Counted from the first letter of the stretch, positions 27,792-36,515 are shown. The stretch: DNA of 64,000 nt from Bacteroidota bacterium (GCA_018267365.1 JAFDYQ010000008.1:1-64000), one strand, 5' to 3'. Numbers and translations: made by a program. The notes: generated from the letters alone by a model not told the origin.

Positions 27792-27941
27792 TGATGTACG
27801 ACTACATTTAGATTATTAAATTAAGGTTAATTTCCTACCCGCTGCAAAAAATCAGGTCTTGACTAGTAATGTATCGGTCAAAACTGTCATATTTATCCTG
27901 ATGATAGCAGGTTATTTTGAAACTATGTGTTCAGCTTTATG

Positions 27942-29624
27942 ATGGCAAAAAAAACTTCTGCTACTGACCTTTTACAAACTGCTCAGAAACACTTTGCAGC
28001 CCAGCAGTATGACGGGGCCATGCACCTGCTCAGGCAGGTAGAGCAGCTGCCGGCAGATCGCGTAGACCTGCGCATACGCATGAAGGTATTCAATCTGATG
28101 GGCCTCATACACTCCGAGTGGGGCGACCACAAAACTGCCGAGCAAAAGCTGCTGCAGTCTCTGGAGCTGGCACAGCAGACGGGAGATCTCAGCCTCGTAC
28201 ACATACGCTACGAAAACCTCGCTGCCATCTATATGCGTCTCAAACAGTACGGCAAGGCTATACAGGCTATGCAGCAGTGTATAGACATCAAAGAAAAAAA
28301 TGGCGATCTGGCAGATATACCGCGCACATTGCTCCAGCTCTCTACGCTCCAGTTTACTATAGATAATAACGAAGCAGCCGCAAAGGCACTGCAGCAGGCA
28401 GCGCGGATGCTCCGCAGCGCCGGCGTGCATGATATGGACCACATCATACACTTCAATACCGGCATGCAGCTAAAGCGGCAGGGCAAATACGAGGCAGCTA
28501 TCAAAGCATACGGCAGGTGCAGCAGCGTAGCATTGGCACGCGATGACTACGGCACAGCCGCCAAGGCCAGCAACAATCAAGGCGACATCTGCATGACTCT
28601 AGGCCGGCTGCTGCAGGCCCGCAGGCACTTTGAGCGGTCTACAGTATATGCAGATAAGGCTACCTCACACTATATCTCGACCATCTCCCGCCTGCAGCTG
28701 GCGGTCATAGCCCTCAGGCAAAACAAGCTCGCGCTCAGCCGCCGCATCTATACTGAGCTCACCCCGCGCATAGCAGAGATGGACGACGCCGTACTACTGC
28801 GCGACCATGCTGAGCTGGATATGATGCTCTGCCAGGCAGAGGGCGACTATCAGGGCGCTCTGGCCGCCTCGCAGACTTACATCCGGTATTACAAGATGTA
28901 CTATGATAATGAGCTGAGCCGTACTGTGCTGGACATGCAGGGCAAATACGAAGCCGAAAAAACAGAACGTGAACTGCAAAAGGCCCGCCTCAAGCAGGCC
29001 GAGAGCGAGCTGAAGGCGCTCCGTGCGCAGATGGACCCGCATTTTATATTCAATGCGCTCAGCAGCATGCGCCGCGAGATGCTGGAGGGCAATATAGAAA
29101 GCGCAGACCGGTATCTCGTGCGCTTTAGCCGGCTGCTCCGCATGATACTCGATACCACGCGCCAGCCTATGGTACGCCTCAGTGACAATATAGAGCTGCT
29201 CCACCTTTATATACAGATAGAAAATAACAGACAGGGCAATCGCTTTGACTACAGCATCACCACGCGGGGCATAGACCCCGCCACCGTGTCCCTGCCGGGC
29301 CTCATACTACAGCCGCTGGCCGAGAATGCGATCGTACATGGCCTGCATCCCAAAAAGAATGGCCGCGGTCAGCTGGACATAGCATTCTCTCGCAGCGGGT
29401 CTGCGCTCAGGATACGCGTGACGGACAATGGAGTGGGCAGGCAGGCTGGCAAAGACAAAAAGGCAGACCACACATCCCATGCCATGAATATCATCCGGGA
29501 GACACTGGACCTCATGTGGCAGGGCAAAAGCCGCAAGGACTACATGACCATCAAAGACATTAAAACCAATAACAACATAGGCCGGGGTACAGAGGTCACC
29601 GTGTTGGTACCTCTGTCCGCCTGA
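27942..29624 (+). CDS. Soluble TPR histidine kinase (LytS/YpdA type)
   Basis: A 560-aa cytoplasmic sensor kinase with no signal peptide or membrane helix. Residues about 5-310 hold TPR-like helical repeats (for example FNLMGLIHSEWGDHKTAEQ, YENLAAIYMRLKQYGKAIQ), then a coiled coil (about 325-360, EAEKTERELQKARLKQAE). The His_kinase (PF06580) motif QMDPHFIFNALSSM carries the phosphoryl-accepting His (about 366), and the ATPase part has PLAENAIVHGLHP and VTDNGVGRQ. The ATG before AKKTSATDLL is chosen over an in-frame GTG five codons upstream. It is coupled to the LytTR response regulator 17 bp downstream. Confidence 0.92.
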   Translation: MAKKTSATDLLQTAQKHFAAQQYDGAMHLLRQVEQLPADRVDLRIRMKVFNLMGLIHSEWGDHKTAEQKLLQSLELAQQTGDLSLVHIRYENLAAIYMRLKQYGKAIQAMQQCIDIKEKNGDLADIPRTLLQLSTLQFTIDNNEAAAKALQQAARMLRSAGVHDMDHIIHFNTGMQLKRQGKYEAAIKAYGRCSSVALARDDYGTAAKASNNQGDICMTLGRLLQARRHFERSTVYADKATSHYISTISRLQLAVIALRQNKLALSRRIYTELTPRIAEMDDAVLLRDHAELDMMLCQAEGDYQGALAASQTYIRYYKMYYDNELSRTVLDMQGKYEAEKTERELQKARLKQAESELKALRAQMDPHFIFNALSSMRREMLEGNIESADRYLVRFSRLLRMILDTTRQPMVRLSDNIELLHLYIQIENNRQGNRFDYSITTRGIDPATVSLPGLILQPLAENAIVHGLHPKKNGRGQLDIAFSRSGSALRIRVTDNGVGRQAGKDKKADHTSHAMNIIRETLDLMWQGKSRKDYMTIKDIKTNNNIGRGTEVTVLVPLSA

Positions 29625-29641
29625 CGCCGATAGTGATAGAT

Positions 29642-30385
29642 ATGATAAGCACCATACTGGTAGACGACGAGCCTGACAATATCAAAACCCTGCAGCTCCT
29701 GCTGCAGCGGTACTGCCCTGATGTGGAGGTGACTGCCACCTATACCGATCCCAGGGCTGCACTCAAGGCATTGCCAAAGGCCTCATATGATCTGCTGCTC
29801 CTGGATGTAGAGATGCCGGGCATGACCGGCTTTGACCTGCTGAAGAAACTAGCCACGCCGCCACCTGCCATCGTCTTTGTCACCGCGCACAGCCACTATG
29901 CCGTACGGGCATTCAAGTTTGATGCGATAGACTACCTGCTCAAGCCGGTAGACATAGATGACCTGCAGGCAGCACTGACCAGATACAAGCGTACCAAAGC
30001 TGATCTCACCACTGACAAGGTAAAACAACTGCTGGCCAATATAGACCACCTGTCACGCCCGGCGGTGAGCCGCATAGCCCTGCCCACACAAGACGGTGTA
30101 GAGATGATAGCCCTCGATGAGGTCATCTACCTCCGCGCTGATCGCAACTATACCTTGATCAGGCGCGATGGCAAAAAAGACCTGATAGTAGCGCGTACGC
30201 TCGGCTCCTTTGAGGAACTGCTCACGCCGCCCCGCTTTATGCGCATCAATAAGCAGTATCTCATCAGCCTGGACAAAATGACGCGCTATATCCGCACTAC
30301 CAGCCTCGCACTGATGCAGGACGGTACAGAGATACAGGTCAGCCGCACGCGCAAGGAGGAGTTTCAAAAACTGATACAGGTCTGA
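29642..30385 (+). CDS. LytTR-family response regulator
   Basis: A 247-aa two-component regulator paired with the TPR kinase. The receiver domain (about 1-115) has the acidic pocket VDDEPD and phosphorylation site LLLLDVEMPG (about Asp55), with the switch Thr in VFVTAHSHYA and the Lys in LLKPVDID. The LytTR DNA-binding domain (about 145-245) has ALDEVIYLRADRNYT and FMRINKQYLISLDKM. Such domains bind pairs of 9-bp sites about 21 bp apart on the same helix face. Three identical 12-mers at 21-bp spacing lie just downstream. The ATG before ISTILVDDEP is preferred over an upstream in-frame GTG. Confidence 0.93.
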   Translation: MISTILVDDEPDNIKTLQLLLQRYCPDVEVTATYTDPRAALKALPKASYDLLLLDVEMPGMTGFDLLKKLATPPPAIVFVTAHSHYAVRAFKFDAIDYLLKPVDIDDLQAALTRYKRTKADLTTDKVKQLLANIDHLSRPAVSRIALPTQDGVEMIALDEVIYLRADRNYTLIRRDGKKDLIVARTLGSFEELLTPPRFMRINKQYLISLDKMTRYIRTTSLALMQDGTEIQVSRTRKEEFQKLIQV

Positions 30386-30434
30386 AGCAGCCCATCTACA
30401 CCTTTCTGGGTATAGCCGCTCAGGCAATGATCCG

Positions 30435-30488
30435 ACGCAGGATAAATAAAATCCGACGCAGGATAAATGCACCGCTACGCAGGATAAA
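30435..30488. promoter_or_regulatory. Triple 21-bp-spaced direct repeat, candidate LytTR operator
   Basis: ACGCAGGATAAA occurs three times exactly, at 30435-30446, 30456-30467 and 30477-30488. The period of 21 bp is two helical turns, the known spacing of LytTR direct repeats. The first two copies are identical over 18 bases. The site is 50 bases after the LytTR gene and about 250 before the next gene. Confidence 0.55.
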
Positions 30489-30734
30489 CGCACCACCCTG
30501 TACCATTGACAGCCTTTACCTTTGATAGCAGCAAGAGAGCAAAACAGCTCACTGCTACGGGAGAGGCCAATATCCGGAAACAGATACCTCCCCCTTAGAT
30601 CAGACAACCGCTTTTGAACTTTCTCATGGACAGCGAAAGCTGCGATGACGCATTGGGGGCGGCGTTACTTGGGGTGCGCCGCCTGCCTTTGCTCTTTCAG
30701 CGGAGAGAGCCATACACCAGAAGATCACATAGCA

Positions 30735-31244
30735 ATGGTAACTATCATCTATAACGGAAAGATCAGGAAAGTACACGAGGCAGTAGACCGGGCCAATGCG
30801 CTGCTGGCAGATGATATGTTTTACCATGCCATCAGCGCCCGTGGCACCTTTGATATGGCAGATATACCGGCTGTGCAGGTAGCCGAGCTGATCCGCACTA
30901 CGGATCTCAGTATGCGCCTCATCACCTATATAGGCTCCCCCCGAGTACACGGCTATGATGACCGTGACAATCCTGACCTGATACATCTCAATCTGTTTCG
31001 CGCAGACTGGACCCTCAGCGGTATAGTCAATACCATGATGCACCAGATGGTACATGCAGTCAATGACGTACACCGCCAGTATAATTTCAGCCACGGAGAC
31101 CGTACTATAGAAGGCAAGGAAAACACGGCGCCTTTCTGGATAGGAAATCATGCAGAGGAGCGTATAGATGCAGGCACCGGCCTGTCACAAGGTATGGTGC
31201 ATGATGCACATCCCGAGTCTCTGGCTATAGACACGCTCGATTGA
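30735..31244 (+). CDS. HQxxH metallopeptidase-like protein
   Basis: A 169-aa protein of uncertain function. The centre holds MHQMVHAVNDVHRQYN, then HGDRTIEGKENTAPFWIG and NHAEERI, arranged as in small zinc metallopeptidases with H-E-x-x-H and a distal acidic residue. Here the catalytic Glu of H-E-x-x-H is Gln, while both His remain, so zinc might still be bound but hydrolysis would be doubtful. The chosen start gives MVTIIYNGKIRK; thirty more in-frame residues upstream look unrelated. No signal peptide. It follows the candidate LytTR repeat, suggesting but not proving control by that regulator. Confidence 0.5.
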   Translation: MVTIIYNGKIRKVHEAVDRANALLADDMFYHAISARGTFDMADIPAVQVAELIRTTDLSMRLITYIGSPRVHGYDDRDNPDLIHLNLFRADWTLSGIVNTMMHQMVHAVNDVHRQYNFSHGDRTIEGKENTAPFWIGNHAEERIDAGTGLSQGMVHDAHPESLAIDTLD

Positions 31245-31328
31245 CAAAAACCACATTGTAAAATACTGCCAACTATATCATTCGCATCACGTTTAGAAAA
31301 TAAGATCAACTACTATAAAAACGATACC

Positions 31329-31535
31329 ATGGAGATCACAAATCACTACAATATAGCGCTACTGGACGGAGACCTGCTCATCATCGCTCCCACCCTGCCG
31401 GATAGCAGCCATGGAGCAGTACCGGTCATACCACGGCCACATACTACGGCTCCTGCGGTCGGCAGGTGGATATCAGACCGCATACACAGCCGTGAGACAG
31501 AGATGCCTCACCTATTCACGATCTGGAGTGACTGA
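31329..31535 (+). CDS. Small hypothetical protein
   Basis: A possible 68-aa protein, not recognised. It opens MEITNHYNIALLDGDLLIIA and has a Pro/His-rich middle (PVIPRPHTTAP). Codon use resembles the neighbours. It follows the metallopeptidase-like gene by 84 bp on the same strand, and no ribosome-binding site stands out. Its reality is uncertain. Confidence 0.4.
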   Translation: MEITNHYNIALLDGDLLIIAPTLPDSSHGAVPVIPRPHTTAPAVGRWISDRIHSRETEMPHLFTIWSD

Positions 31536-31602
31536 TAGCGGCATCATACGGCCGCAGATTTGCGCATAAATACCTAGCTTCGCTGCGTCAAATCTCTCAT
31601 AC

Positions 31603-32214
31603 ATGAAGTGTATCTGCGTAGGGCGCAACTACGGCGCCCATGCCAAAGAACTCAACAATGCCATTCCCGAGGAGCCCATGCTCTTCCTCAAACCTCAGAC
31701 AGCGCTGCTGAAAGACAATAAGCCCTTCTACATGCCGGAGTGGACCCACGACCTGCACTACGAGCTGGAGGTCGTACTCCGCGTATGCAAGCAGGGCAAG
31801 TATATCGATGAGAAGTTTGCGCATAAGTACTATGACGAGGTCACTGTGGGCATTGACTTTACCGCGCGGGACCTACAGGCGCAGCAGAAGGCCAAAGGCA
31901 TGCCCTGGGAGATAGCCAAGGCTTTTGACAACTCTGCCGTGGTAGGCACCATGCGCAAAACCTCAGACCTCGGCAAGAACACGGGTTTTGACTTTCACCT
32001 GCTGCTGAATGGTAAGGAAGTGCAGCACGGCCTTACTGATGATATGATATTTCCCATCTCAAAGGTGATCTCCTATGCCTCACAGTTTTTCACGCTGCAG
32101 GCCGGAGATCTGATCTACACGGGTACCCCCGCCGGCGTAGGCGCTGTGCAGATAGGTGACCGTCTGGAGGGATTTCTGGAGGGCGAGAAACTCTTTGACT
32201 GCGAGATCAAATAA
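31603..32214 (+). CDS. Fumarylacetoacetate hydrolase family protein
   Basis: A 203-aa enzyme of the FAH superfamily, which acts on 1,3-diketones, acylpyruvates or oxaloacetate. The core motifs are VGRNYGAHAKEL at the start, EEPMLFLKP, the metal ligands in LHYELEVVLRV (Glu) and VGIDFTARDLQ (Asp), and the end TGTPAGVG. The length fits the short acylpyruvase/oxaloacetate-decarboxylase group. The substrate cannot be fixed from sequence. It starts a short same-strand run with an EamA-like gene 12 bp downstream. Confidence 0.9.
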   Translation: MKCICVGRNYGAHAKELNNAIPEEPMLFLKPQTALLKDNKPFYMPEWTHDLHYELEVVLRVCKQGKYIDEKFAHKYYDEVTVGIDFTARDLQAQQKAKGMPWEIAKAFDNSAVVGTMRKTSDLGKNTGFDFHLLLNGKEVQHGLTDDMIFPISKVISYASQFFTLQAGDLIYTGTPAGVGAVQIGDRLEGFLEGEKLFDCEIK

Positions 32215-32226
32215 ACTGACATAGCC

Positions 32227-32640
32227 ATGTGGTGGATATATGCACTCCTGTCTGCGCTCTTTGCGGCACTCACAGCCATCTTTGCCAAGATAGGCATCAA
32301 GGATGTCAATACAGACCTTGCCACGGCTATCCGCACGGTGGTCATACTCATCCTCGCCTGGGGTATCGCCTATTTTAGAGGAGGCATCGCGGGCATCCAT
32401 AGCCTCACCCGGCACAATCTGGTATTCCTCATCCTCTCTGGTGTAGCCACCGGCCTTTCCTGGATATTTTACTTCAAGGCGCTCCAGCTGGGCCGGGTAT
32501 CTCAGGTAGCACCGGTAGACAAGCTCAGCGTAGCCATTGCCATAATTCTTTCCGTTATCTTCCTGGGTGAGGTGCTTACGGCCAAGGCCGCCATCGGCGC
32601 CGCACTCATCATTGCCGGTACTTTGGTATTGATCCTCTGA
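32227..32640 (+). CDS. Half-size EamA/DMT transporter
   Basis: A 137-aa inner-membrane protein with about five hydrophobic helices, equal to one EamA domain of drug/metabolite transporters. The N-terminal WWIYALLSALFAALTAIFAK and the C-terminal SVIFLGEVLTAKAAIGA motifs are typical of the single-domain form, which works as a dimer. Substrate unknown. It follows the FAH-family gene closely and is followed by a 10-bp hairpin (32703-32727). Confidence 0.85.
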   Translation: MWWIYALLSALFAALTAIFAKIGIKDVNTDLATAIRTVVILILAWGIAYFRGGIAGIHSLTRHNLVFLILSGVATGLSWIFYFKALQLGRVSQVAPVDKLSVAIAIILSVIFLGEVLTAKAAIGAALIIAGTLVLIL

Positions 32641-32702
32641 GCCTTTATCGGTTCCAAAACGATTTTCCGCAGTCCTTATTTACATCGTCTCGATTTATTT
32701 TC

Positions 32703-32727
32703 CACTGCGCAAATCCCTTGCGCAGTG
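32703..32727 (+). terminator. Hairpin after the EamA-like gene
   Basis: A 10-bp perfect stem (CACTGCGCAA with its complement) around a 5-base loop. No long T run follows, so it may act as a weak or Rho-assisted terminator or protect the 3' end. Confidence 0.5.
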
Positions 32728-32771
32728 ACCATCTATATTGCATCCATTATTTCATCATAAAATAAATACCT

Positions 32772-33329
32772 ATGGCTGGCACTATCGGCAATATCAATGC
32801 AGCAAAATGGACCCGGGATCTCACATGGTCATATCTGGATCGTATAGAGGACCTCGCATGGGACGAGTCCATTACCACCTTATCCCAGGCACTCCTCCGG
32901 GTCAGATGTTACAAGCAGCTCTGGTCTTATTGGAAGAAAAAATGGGAACAAGATGGCGATATCATGGATCGCATCTACTACATCGAGGAGATCTTTACCA
33001 ATAAGCTGGAGGAGGCGGCCCTCTATCGTCGCCTGCATCCTTCGGCCTGCTACTTCATACTGCGCTACAGCTACGGCTACAATACCAGAGGCGAGCGCGA
33101 GCTACCTGCCCATCTGCGCGCTGAGTTTGAGGAGCCGGCATCCTCACCCGCTGAAACAAAAACTCAGCCTGACAGACCATCAAAGCAGCCGGCCGCTGAT
33201 AAGATTTCTATCACAGAGGGAGACATGGTTATGGATCAGGAATTGAGAGATACGGATAGATCCGACCTGATCAGAAGCGCTGCCTTGCAGCGTCACGGCC
33301 ATCGTGGTGTAGTGGTCCTGCAGGAGTAG
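32772..33329 (+). CDS. Terminase-small-subunit-like orphan protein
   Basis: A 185-aa soluble protein. Its N-terminal two thirds are helical, and the stretch IYYIEEIFTNKLEEAAL with SACYFILRYSYGYN resembles the end of phage terminase small subunits, where a helix (e.g. KLxEAAL) is followed by aIFxLKNxxGY. The final third is a polar, Pro/Ser/Lys-rich linker and a charged tail. No capsid, portal, large-subunit or integrase gene is nearby, so it is either a domesticated relic or a host DNA-binding protein of the same fold. The role is open. Confidence 0.45.
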   Translation: MAGTIGNINAAKWTRDLTWSYLDRIEDLAWDESITTLSQALLRVRCYKQLWSYWKKKWEQDGDIMDRIYYIEEIFTNKLEEAALYRRLHPSACYFILRYSYGYNTRGERELPAHLRAEFEEPASSPAETKTQPDRPSKQPAADKISITEGDMVMDQELRDTDRSDLIRSAALQRHGHRGVVVLQE

Positions 33330-33410
33330 CGCAGCATCGTGCTGCATTTGCCGCCCGGTATCGGAGCTATTTTACTACTTTAGCCATAGACTATTTTACA
33401 TGATACCACT

Positions 33411-33896
33411 ATGGCACTACTCACTACAGATCTCAGCGACAAATACACAGACAAGGTACGCGTAGCCGACCCCATCGGCTTTCGCGATTACGGCGGCCGG
33501 AAGCTTTTCCACGGGCAGATATATACTGTGAAATGCCACGAGGACAATAGCTACGTGCGCAAAGCACTGGAGGCAGACGGCGCCGGCAGGGTGCTGGTGG
33601 TAGATGGTGGCGGCTCCATGCGCTGTGCATTGCTCGGAGATATGCTGGGCGAGCTCGGCGTGAAAAACAAATGGAATGGCGTGATAGTCTATGGCTGCAT
33701 ACGAGACTCCGCAGCTATGGCACAGCTAGCTATAGGGGTCAAGGCCCTGGCTACGCATCCGCTGAAAAGCAATAAACAAAATGTAGGACAGGAAAATATC
33801 AGTGTACATTTTGCGGGGGTAGACTTCACTCCGGGAGAGTGGGTATACTGCGATGAAGATGGCATACTGGTATCAGCCACCGAATTATCTCTCTGA
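33411..33896 (+). CDS. RraA-family protein (RNase E regulator / HMG aldolase family)
   Basis: A 161-aa protein of the RraA superfamily, which includes ribonuclease E activity regulators and 4-hydroxy-4-methyl-2-oxoglutarate aldolases. Key stretches are RVLVVDGGGSMRCALLG, NGVIVYGCIRDS (with the substrate-binding Arg and Asp of the aldolases) and DFTPGEWVYCDEDGILV. The GxxxRD arrangement of the aldolases is kept, so catalytic activity is possible. Which of the two roles applies is unknown. It overlaps nothing and is followed after two bases by a methyltransferase. Confidence 0.88.
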   Translation: MALLTTDLSDKYTDKVRVADPIGFRDYGGRKLFHGQIYTVKCHEDNSYVRKALEADGAGRVLVVDGGGSMRCALLGDMLGELGVKNKWNGVIVYGCIRDSAAMAQLAIGVKALATHPLKSNKQNVGQENISVHFAGVDFTPGEWVYCDEDGILVSATELSL

Positions 33897-33898
33897 TC

Positions 33899-34654
33899 AT
33901 GGCAGACAATACCAATAGATTTAGCGACCGGGTCGACCACTATATACGCTACCGCCCCGGCTACCCGCCCGAGGTACTGCTATATCTGGAGCAGCAGACC
34001 GGTCTGGATGCCGGCTGGACCATAGCAGATATCGGCTCCGGCACCGGTATCTCTGCAGAGATGTTTTTGAAAAATAACAACAAGGTATACGCCGTAGAGC
34101 CAAATAAGGAAATGCGTGAGGCCGCTGACCGGCTGCTGGGTCATCATGCCGGGTATGTCAGTGTAGACGGCACGGCAGAGAACACAACGCTACCGGTGCA
34201 GAGTGTAGACCTCATCACCGCAGCGCAGGCCTTTCATTGGTTTGACCGTGCCGCATTCCGCAGAGAGGCCCGGCGTATAGCTCGTGACGGTGCCTGGTAT
34301 GCCCTCATCTGGAATGAGCGCAAAGTAGCATCGCCATTTGAGGTAGCCTATGAGGATCTTCTTATCCGGTATGCTACAGACTATACTACAGTAGACCACC
34401 GCAATATCAGCCTGGAAGACCTGAAAGTTTTCTTCGCCCCTTCGGAGATGACGACCCGCACTTTTTACAATGAACAGCTCTTTGACTATGAGGGCGTGAA
34501 AGGCCGCCTGCTCTCCTCCTCCTATGCCCCAAATGAGGGCCACGAGCGCTACGAGCCCATGCTGGCCTACCTGCGCCAGATATTTGATACGCATCAGGCC
34601 GGCGGCCGCGTAGGCTTCTCCTATGACTGCCATCTGTACCTGGCTCGGGTGTAG
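33899..34654 (+). CDS. Class I SAM-dependent methyltransferase
   Basis: A 251-aa methyltransferase of the Methyltransf_11 type. Motif I is TIADIGSGTGISAEMF, the acidic end of strand 2 is in VYAVEPNKEM, and motif IV-like residues are in VDLITAAQAFHWFD. The FHWFD signature is typical of a subgroup of unknown-substrate enzymes related to ubiquinone/trans-aconitate methyltransferases. It begins two bases after the RraA-family stop and is surely co-transcribed with it. Substrate unknown. Confidence 0.88.
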   Translation: MADNTNRFSDRVDHYIRYRPGYPPEVLLYLEQQTGLDAGWTIADIGSGTGISAEMFLKNNNKVYAVEPNKEMREAADRLLGHHAGYVSVDGTAENTTLPVQSVDLITAAQAFHWFDRAAFRREARRIARDGAWYALIWNERKVASPFEVAYEDLLIRYATDYTTVDHRNISLEDLKVFFAPSEMTTRTFYNEQLFDYEGVKGRLLSSSYAPNEGHERYEPMLAYLRQIFDTHQAGGRVGFSYDCHLYLARV

Positions 34655-34748
34655 GAGCCAGTCCAGACACTGAAAATATACCCACCAGCACGGATATGCC
34701 GCACGACCGGCATGGGCGAACTTTGTATCAAATCAAAACTCTAACGCC

Positions 34749-35963
34749 ATGCGAAAATTTACACTACTCATCGCTCTGATGGTGGCTGCCGTAGCTACCT
34801 ATGCCCAGCAGTGGGACTCACTGCCACGCCTCATCACCGGTACCGACACTGCCGAGTATATCTACCATATACGCGGTATAGGTAGCAAGGTATACTACTG
34901 CTCTGACAAGGGCCTCTTCGCCAGTGCAGACAATGGCGATACCTGGAGCAATGTGACCTTTGCTGCGACCAATACCGCCGGCAAGGCTATCCGCTCCGTA
35001 TACTACGATAGTACAGGCAGCAAGCTCTATGCCGGCGGTGACTCTACCCTCTACGTCAGCGCTGACCTCGGCAGCACATGGTCTGTAGCCTATCAGGTCG
35101 GTGATCGCGTGAATGATATCATCCGTAGCGGCAACCGGCTGCTAGTAGCCTACGGTGCCTTTGGCAGAGGCGGCGCGCTCTGGTCTGATGATGCTTTCAC
35201 CACAGCCCATACTACGACTGATACCATGCCCAAAGACGTATTCTACATCGACGGTACCAATACTTTCCTCGGCGGAGTCAACGGTGTCTATAAAAGCACC
35301 GACAACGGCAGCACCTGGACACTCGCCGGTACGGGCTTCCCTGCCAGCTGCCGCTTCTTCAGCATGGTATCGCTTGGCGGCACCTACTTCGCCGGCGATG
35401 TGTATGGCAATGGCCTCTACATCAGCTCTGACAATGGTGCTACCTGGTCCAATCGGGACTCTGTGGTATTCCACGACTTCTGCCAGGTATTTAGCATGGT
35501 GGAGACCGGAGGGCGCATCGTGCTGAGTATAGACGGCGCCTGCAATAACAGCGACCCGATCAAGACCAGCACAGACGGCACCGCCTGGAGCAGCTATCTG
35601 GGCAACCTCACTCCTGCCTACTACTCCATGCTCGGCCTCAATTCGTCCGGCAGCTGCATCTTTACCTTCTATCGCAATAGGAGGATGCCATTCCGCTACT
35701 GCACCTCTACCGGCATAGCAGACCTCGCTACGGCAGATGCCACCCTCAGCCCCAACCCTGCTCACAGCAGCCTGACCATACGCACAGGCGCGGCCGACCC
35801 GGCAGCTATACGCGTGACCAGCACAGCAGGCCAGGTGCTCAGTGAGCTGGGCACGAGTACCGGCACCGCGCAGATAGACATTTCAGCCTACGCTGCGGGA
35901 GTATACATAGTGCAGATAGTGATGAATGATCAGGTCAGGACAGCCCGGTTCGTCAAGGAATAA
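34749..35963 (+). CDS. BNR/Asp-box repeat protein with T9SS tail
   Basis: A 404-aa secreted beta-propeller-like protein. Signal peptide 1-19 (TYAQQ). Asp-box repeats of the S-x-D-x-G-x-T-W type occur in SADNGDTWS, SADLGSTWS, STDNGSTWT and SSDNGATWS, as in sialidases and VPS10/sortilin-type domains, but the catalytic residues of sialidases are not seen. The C-terminal T9SS sorting domain starts SPNPAHSS and ends TARFVKE. The repeats suggest binding or display on the surface rather than a proven enzyme. A short gap with TTTG-type promoter hints precedes it. Confidence 0.85.
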   Translation: MRKFTLLIALMVAAVATYAQQWDSLPRLITGTDTAEYIYHIRGIGSKVYYCSDKGLFASADNGDTWSNVTFAATNTAGKAIRSVYYDSTGSKLYAGGDSTLYVSADLGSTWSVAYQVGDRVNDIIRSGNRLLVAYGAFGRGGALWSDDAFTTAHTTTDTMPKDVFYIDGTNTFLGGVNGVYKSTDNGSTWTLAGTGFPASCRFFSMVSLGGTYFAGDVYGNGLYISSDNGATWSNRDSVVFHDFCQVFSMVETGGRIVLSIDGACNNSDPIKTSTDGTAWSSYLGNLTPAYYSMLGLNSSGSCIFTFYRNRRMPFRYCTSTGIADLATADATLSPNPAHSSLTIRTGAADPAAIRVTSTAGQVLSELGTSTGTAQIDISAYAAGVYIVQIVMNDQVRTARFVKE

Positions 35964-36059
35964 GGCGTCAGGTTTCCGATCTTAGGTAGATATTGTACTT
36001 TGCCACGTAGCTTAACCTTATAGTTTTGCTGTTTCATTCACCCTAAAAACAAATACACG

Positions 36060-36464
36060 ATGCGCAAAGTATTTTTATCCCTGATCATAGCCGGCCTGGC
36101 CACAGCCGTCCATGCACAGACCATAGAGAGTGGTAGCCACTCTACTACAGGCTACATCAAAAGTGACGGCACTATAGAGAATAGCAGCCACTCTACCTCA
36201 GGCTATATCAAGAGTGACGGCACGATAGAGAATCACAGCCACTCTACCATAGGCTACATACGTAGCGATGGTACGATAGAGAATGGTAGCCATAGCACTG
36301 TGGGCTATGTGAAAAGCGACGGCACGATAGAAAACTCGAGCCACTCTACTATCGGCTATATCCGCAATGGCACAGTGGAAAACAGCAGCCATAGCACGAT
36401 AGGCTACGCCAATGGAGTGAAGAAGGAATGGGCCGCTGTAGTGTATTTCTTCTTTAAGTTCTAA
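36060..36464 (+). CDS. Short secreted protein of 17-residue repeats (5-fold beta-flower type)
   Basis: A 134-aa exported protein. The signal peptide (1-20) is followed by six tandem repeats at about 25-126 with the pattern S/G-S-H-S-T-x-G-Y-I-K/R-S-D-G-T-I-E-N; the fifth is one residue short and the sixth degenerates to GVKKEW. It ends in a hydrophobic-aromatic tail (AAVVYFFFKF). This fits the small Bacteroidota family NCBI calls 5-fold beta-flower protein. The repeats also exist as near-identical 51-bp DNA units (36132-36437), so copy number may vary. No T9SS tail is present. Function unknown. Confidence 0.75.
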   Translation: MRKVFLSLIIAGLATAVHAQTIESGSHSTTGYIKSDGTIENSSHSTSGYIKSDGTIENHSHSTIGYIRSDGTIENGSHSTVGYVKSDGTIENSSHSTIGYIRNGTVENSSHSTIGYANGVKKEWAAVVYFFFKF

Positions 36465-36481
36465 GGCCGGTGATAGCAGCA

Positions 36482-36515
36482 AAGGCCGGATAGCGCGCAG
36501 CATATCCGGCCTTTA
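36482..36515. terminator. Bidirectional terminator between the repeat protein and DoxX
   Basis: A 12-bp perfect stem (36482-36493 with 36504-36515) around a 10-base loop, between two convergent genes. T-rich ends occur on both sides. Confidence 0.75.

Noticed and set aside
30435-30488. CRISPR array or integron site
   Set aside because: Only three copies, 21-bp period and no unique spacers. The spacing suits a regulator site better.
32772-33329. Prophage
   Set aside because: Only one terminase-like gene, with ordinary metabolic genes on both sides, and no integrase, capsid, tail or lysis genes.
36132-36437. CRISPR array
   Set aside because: The repeats are coding, directly tandem and without spacers, and keep a 17-residue protein pattern.
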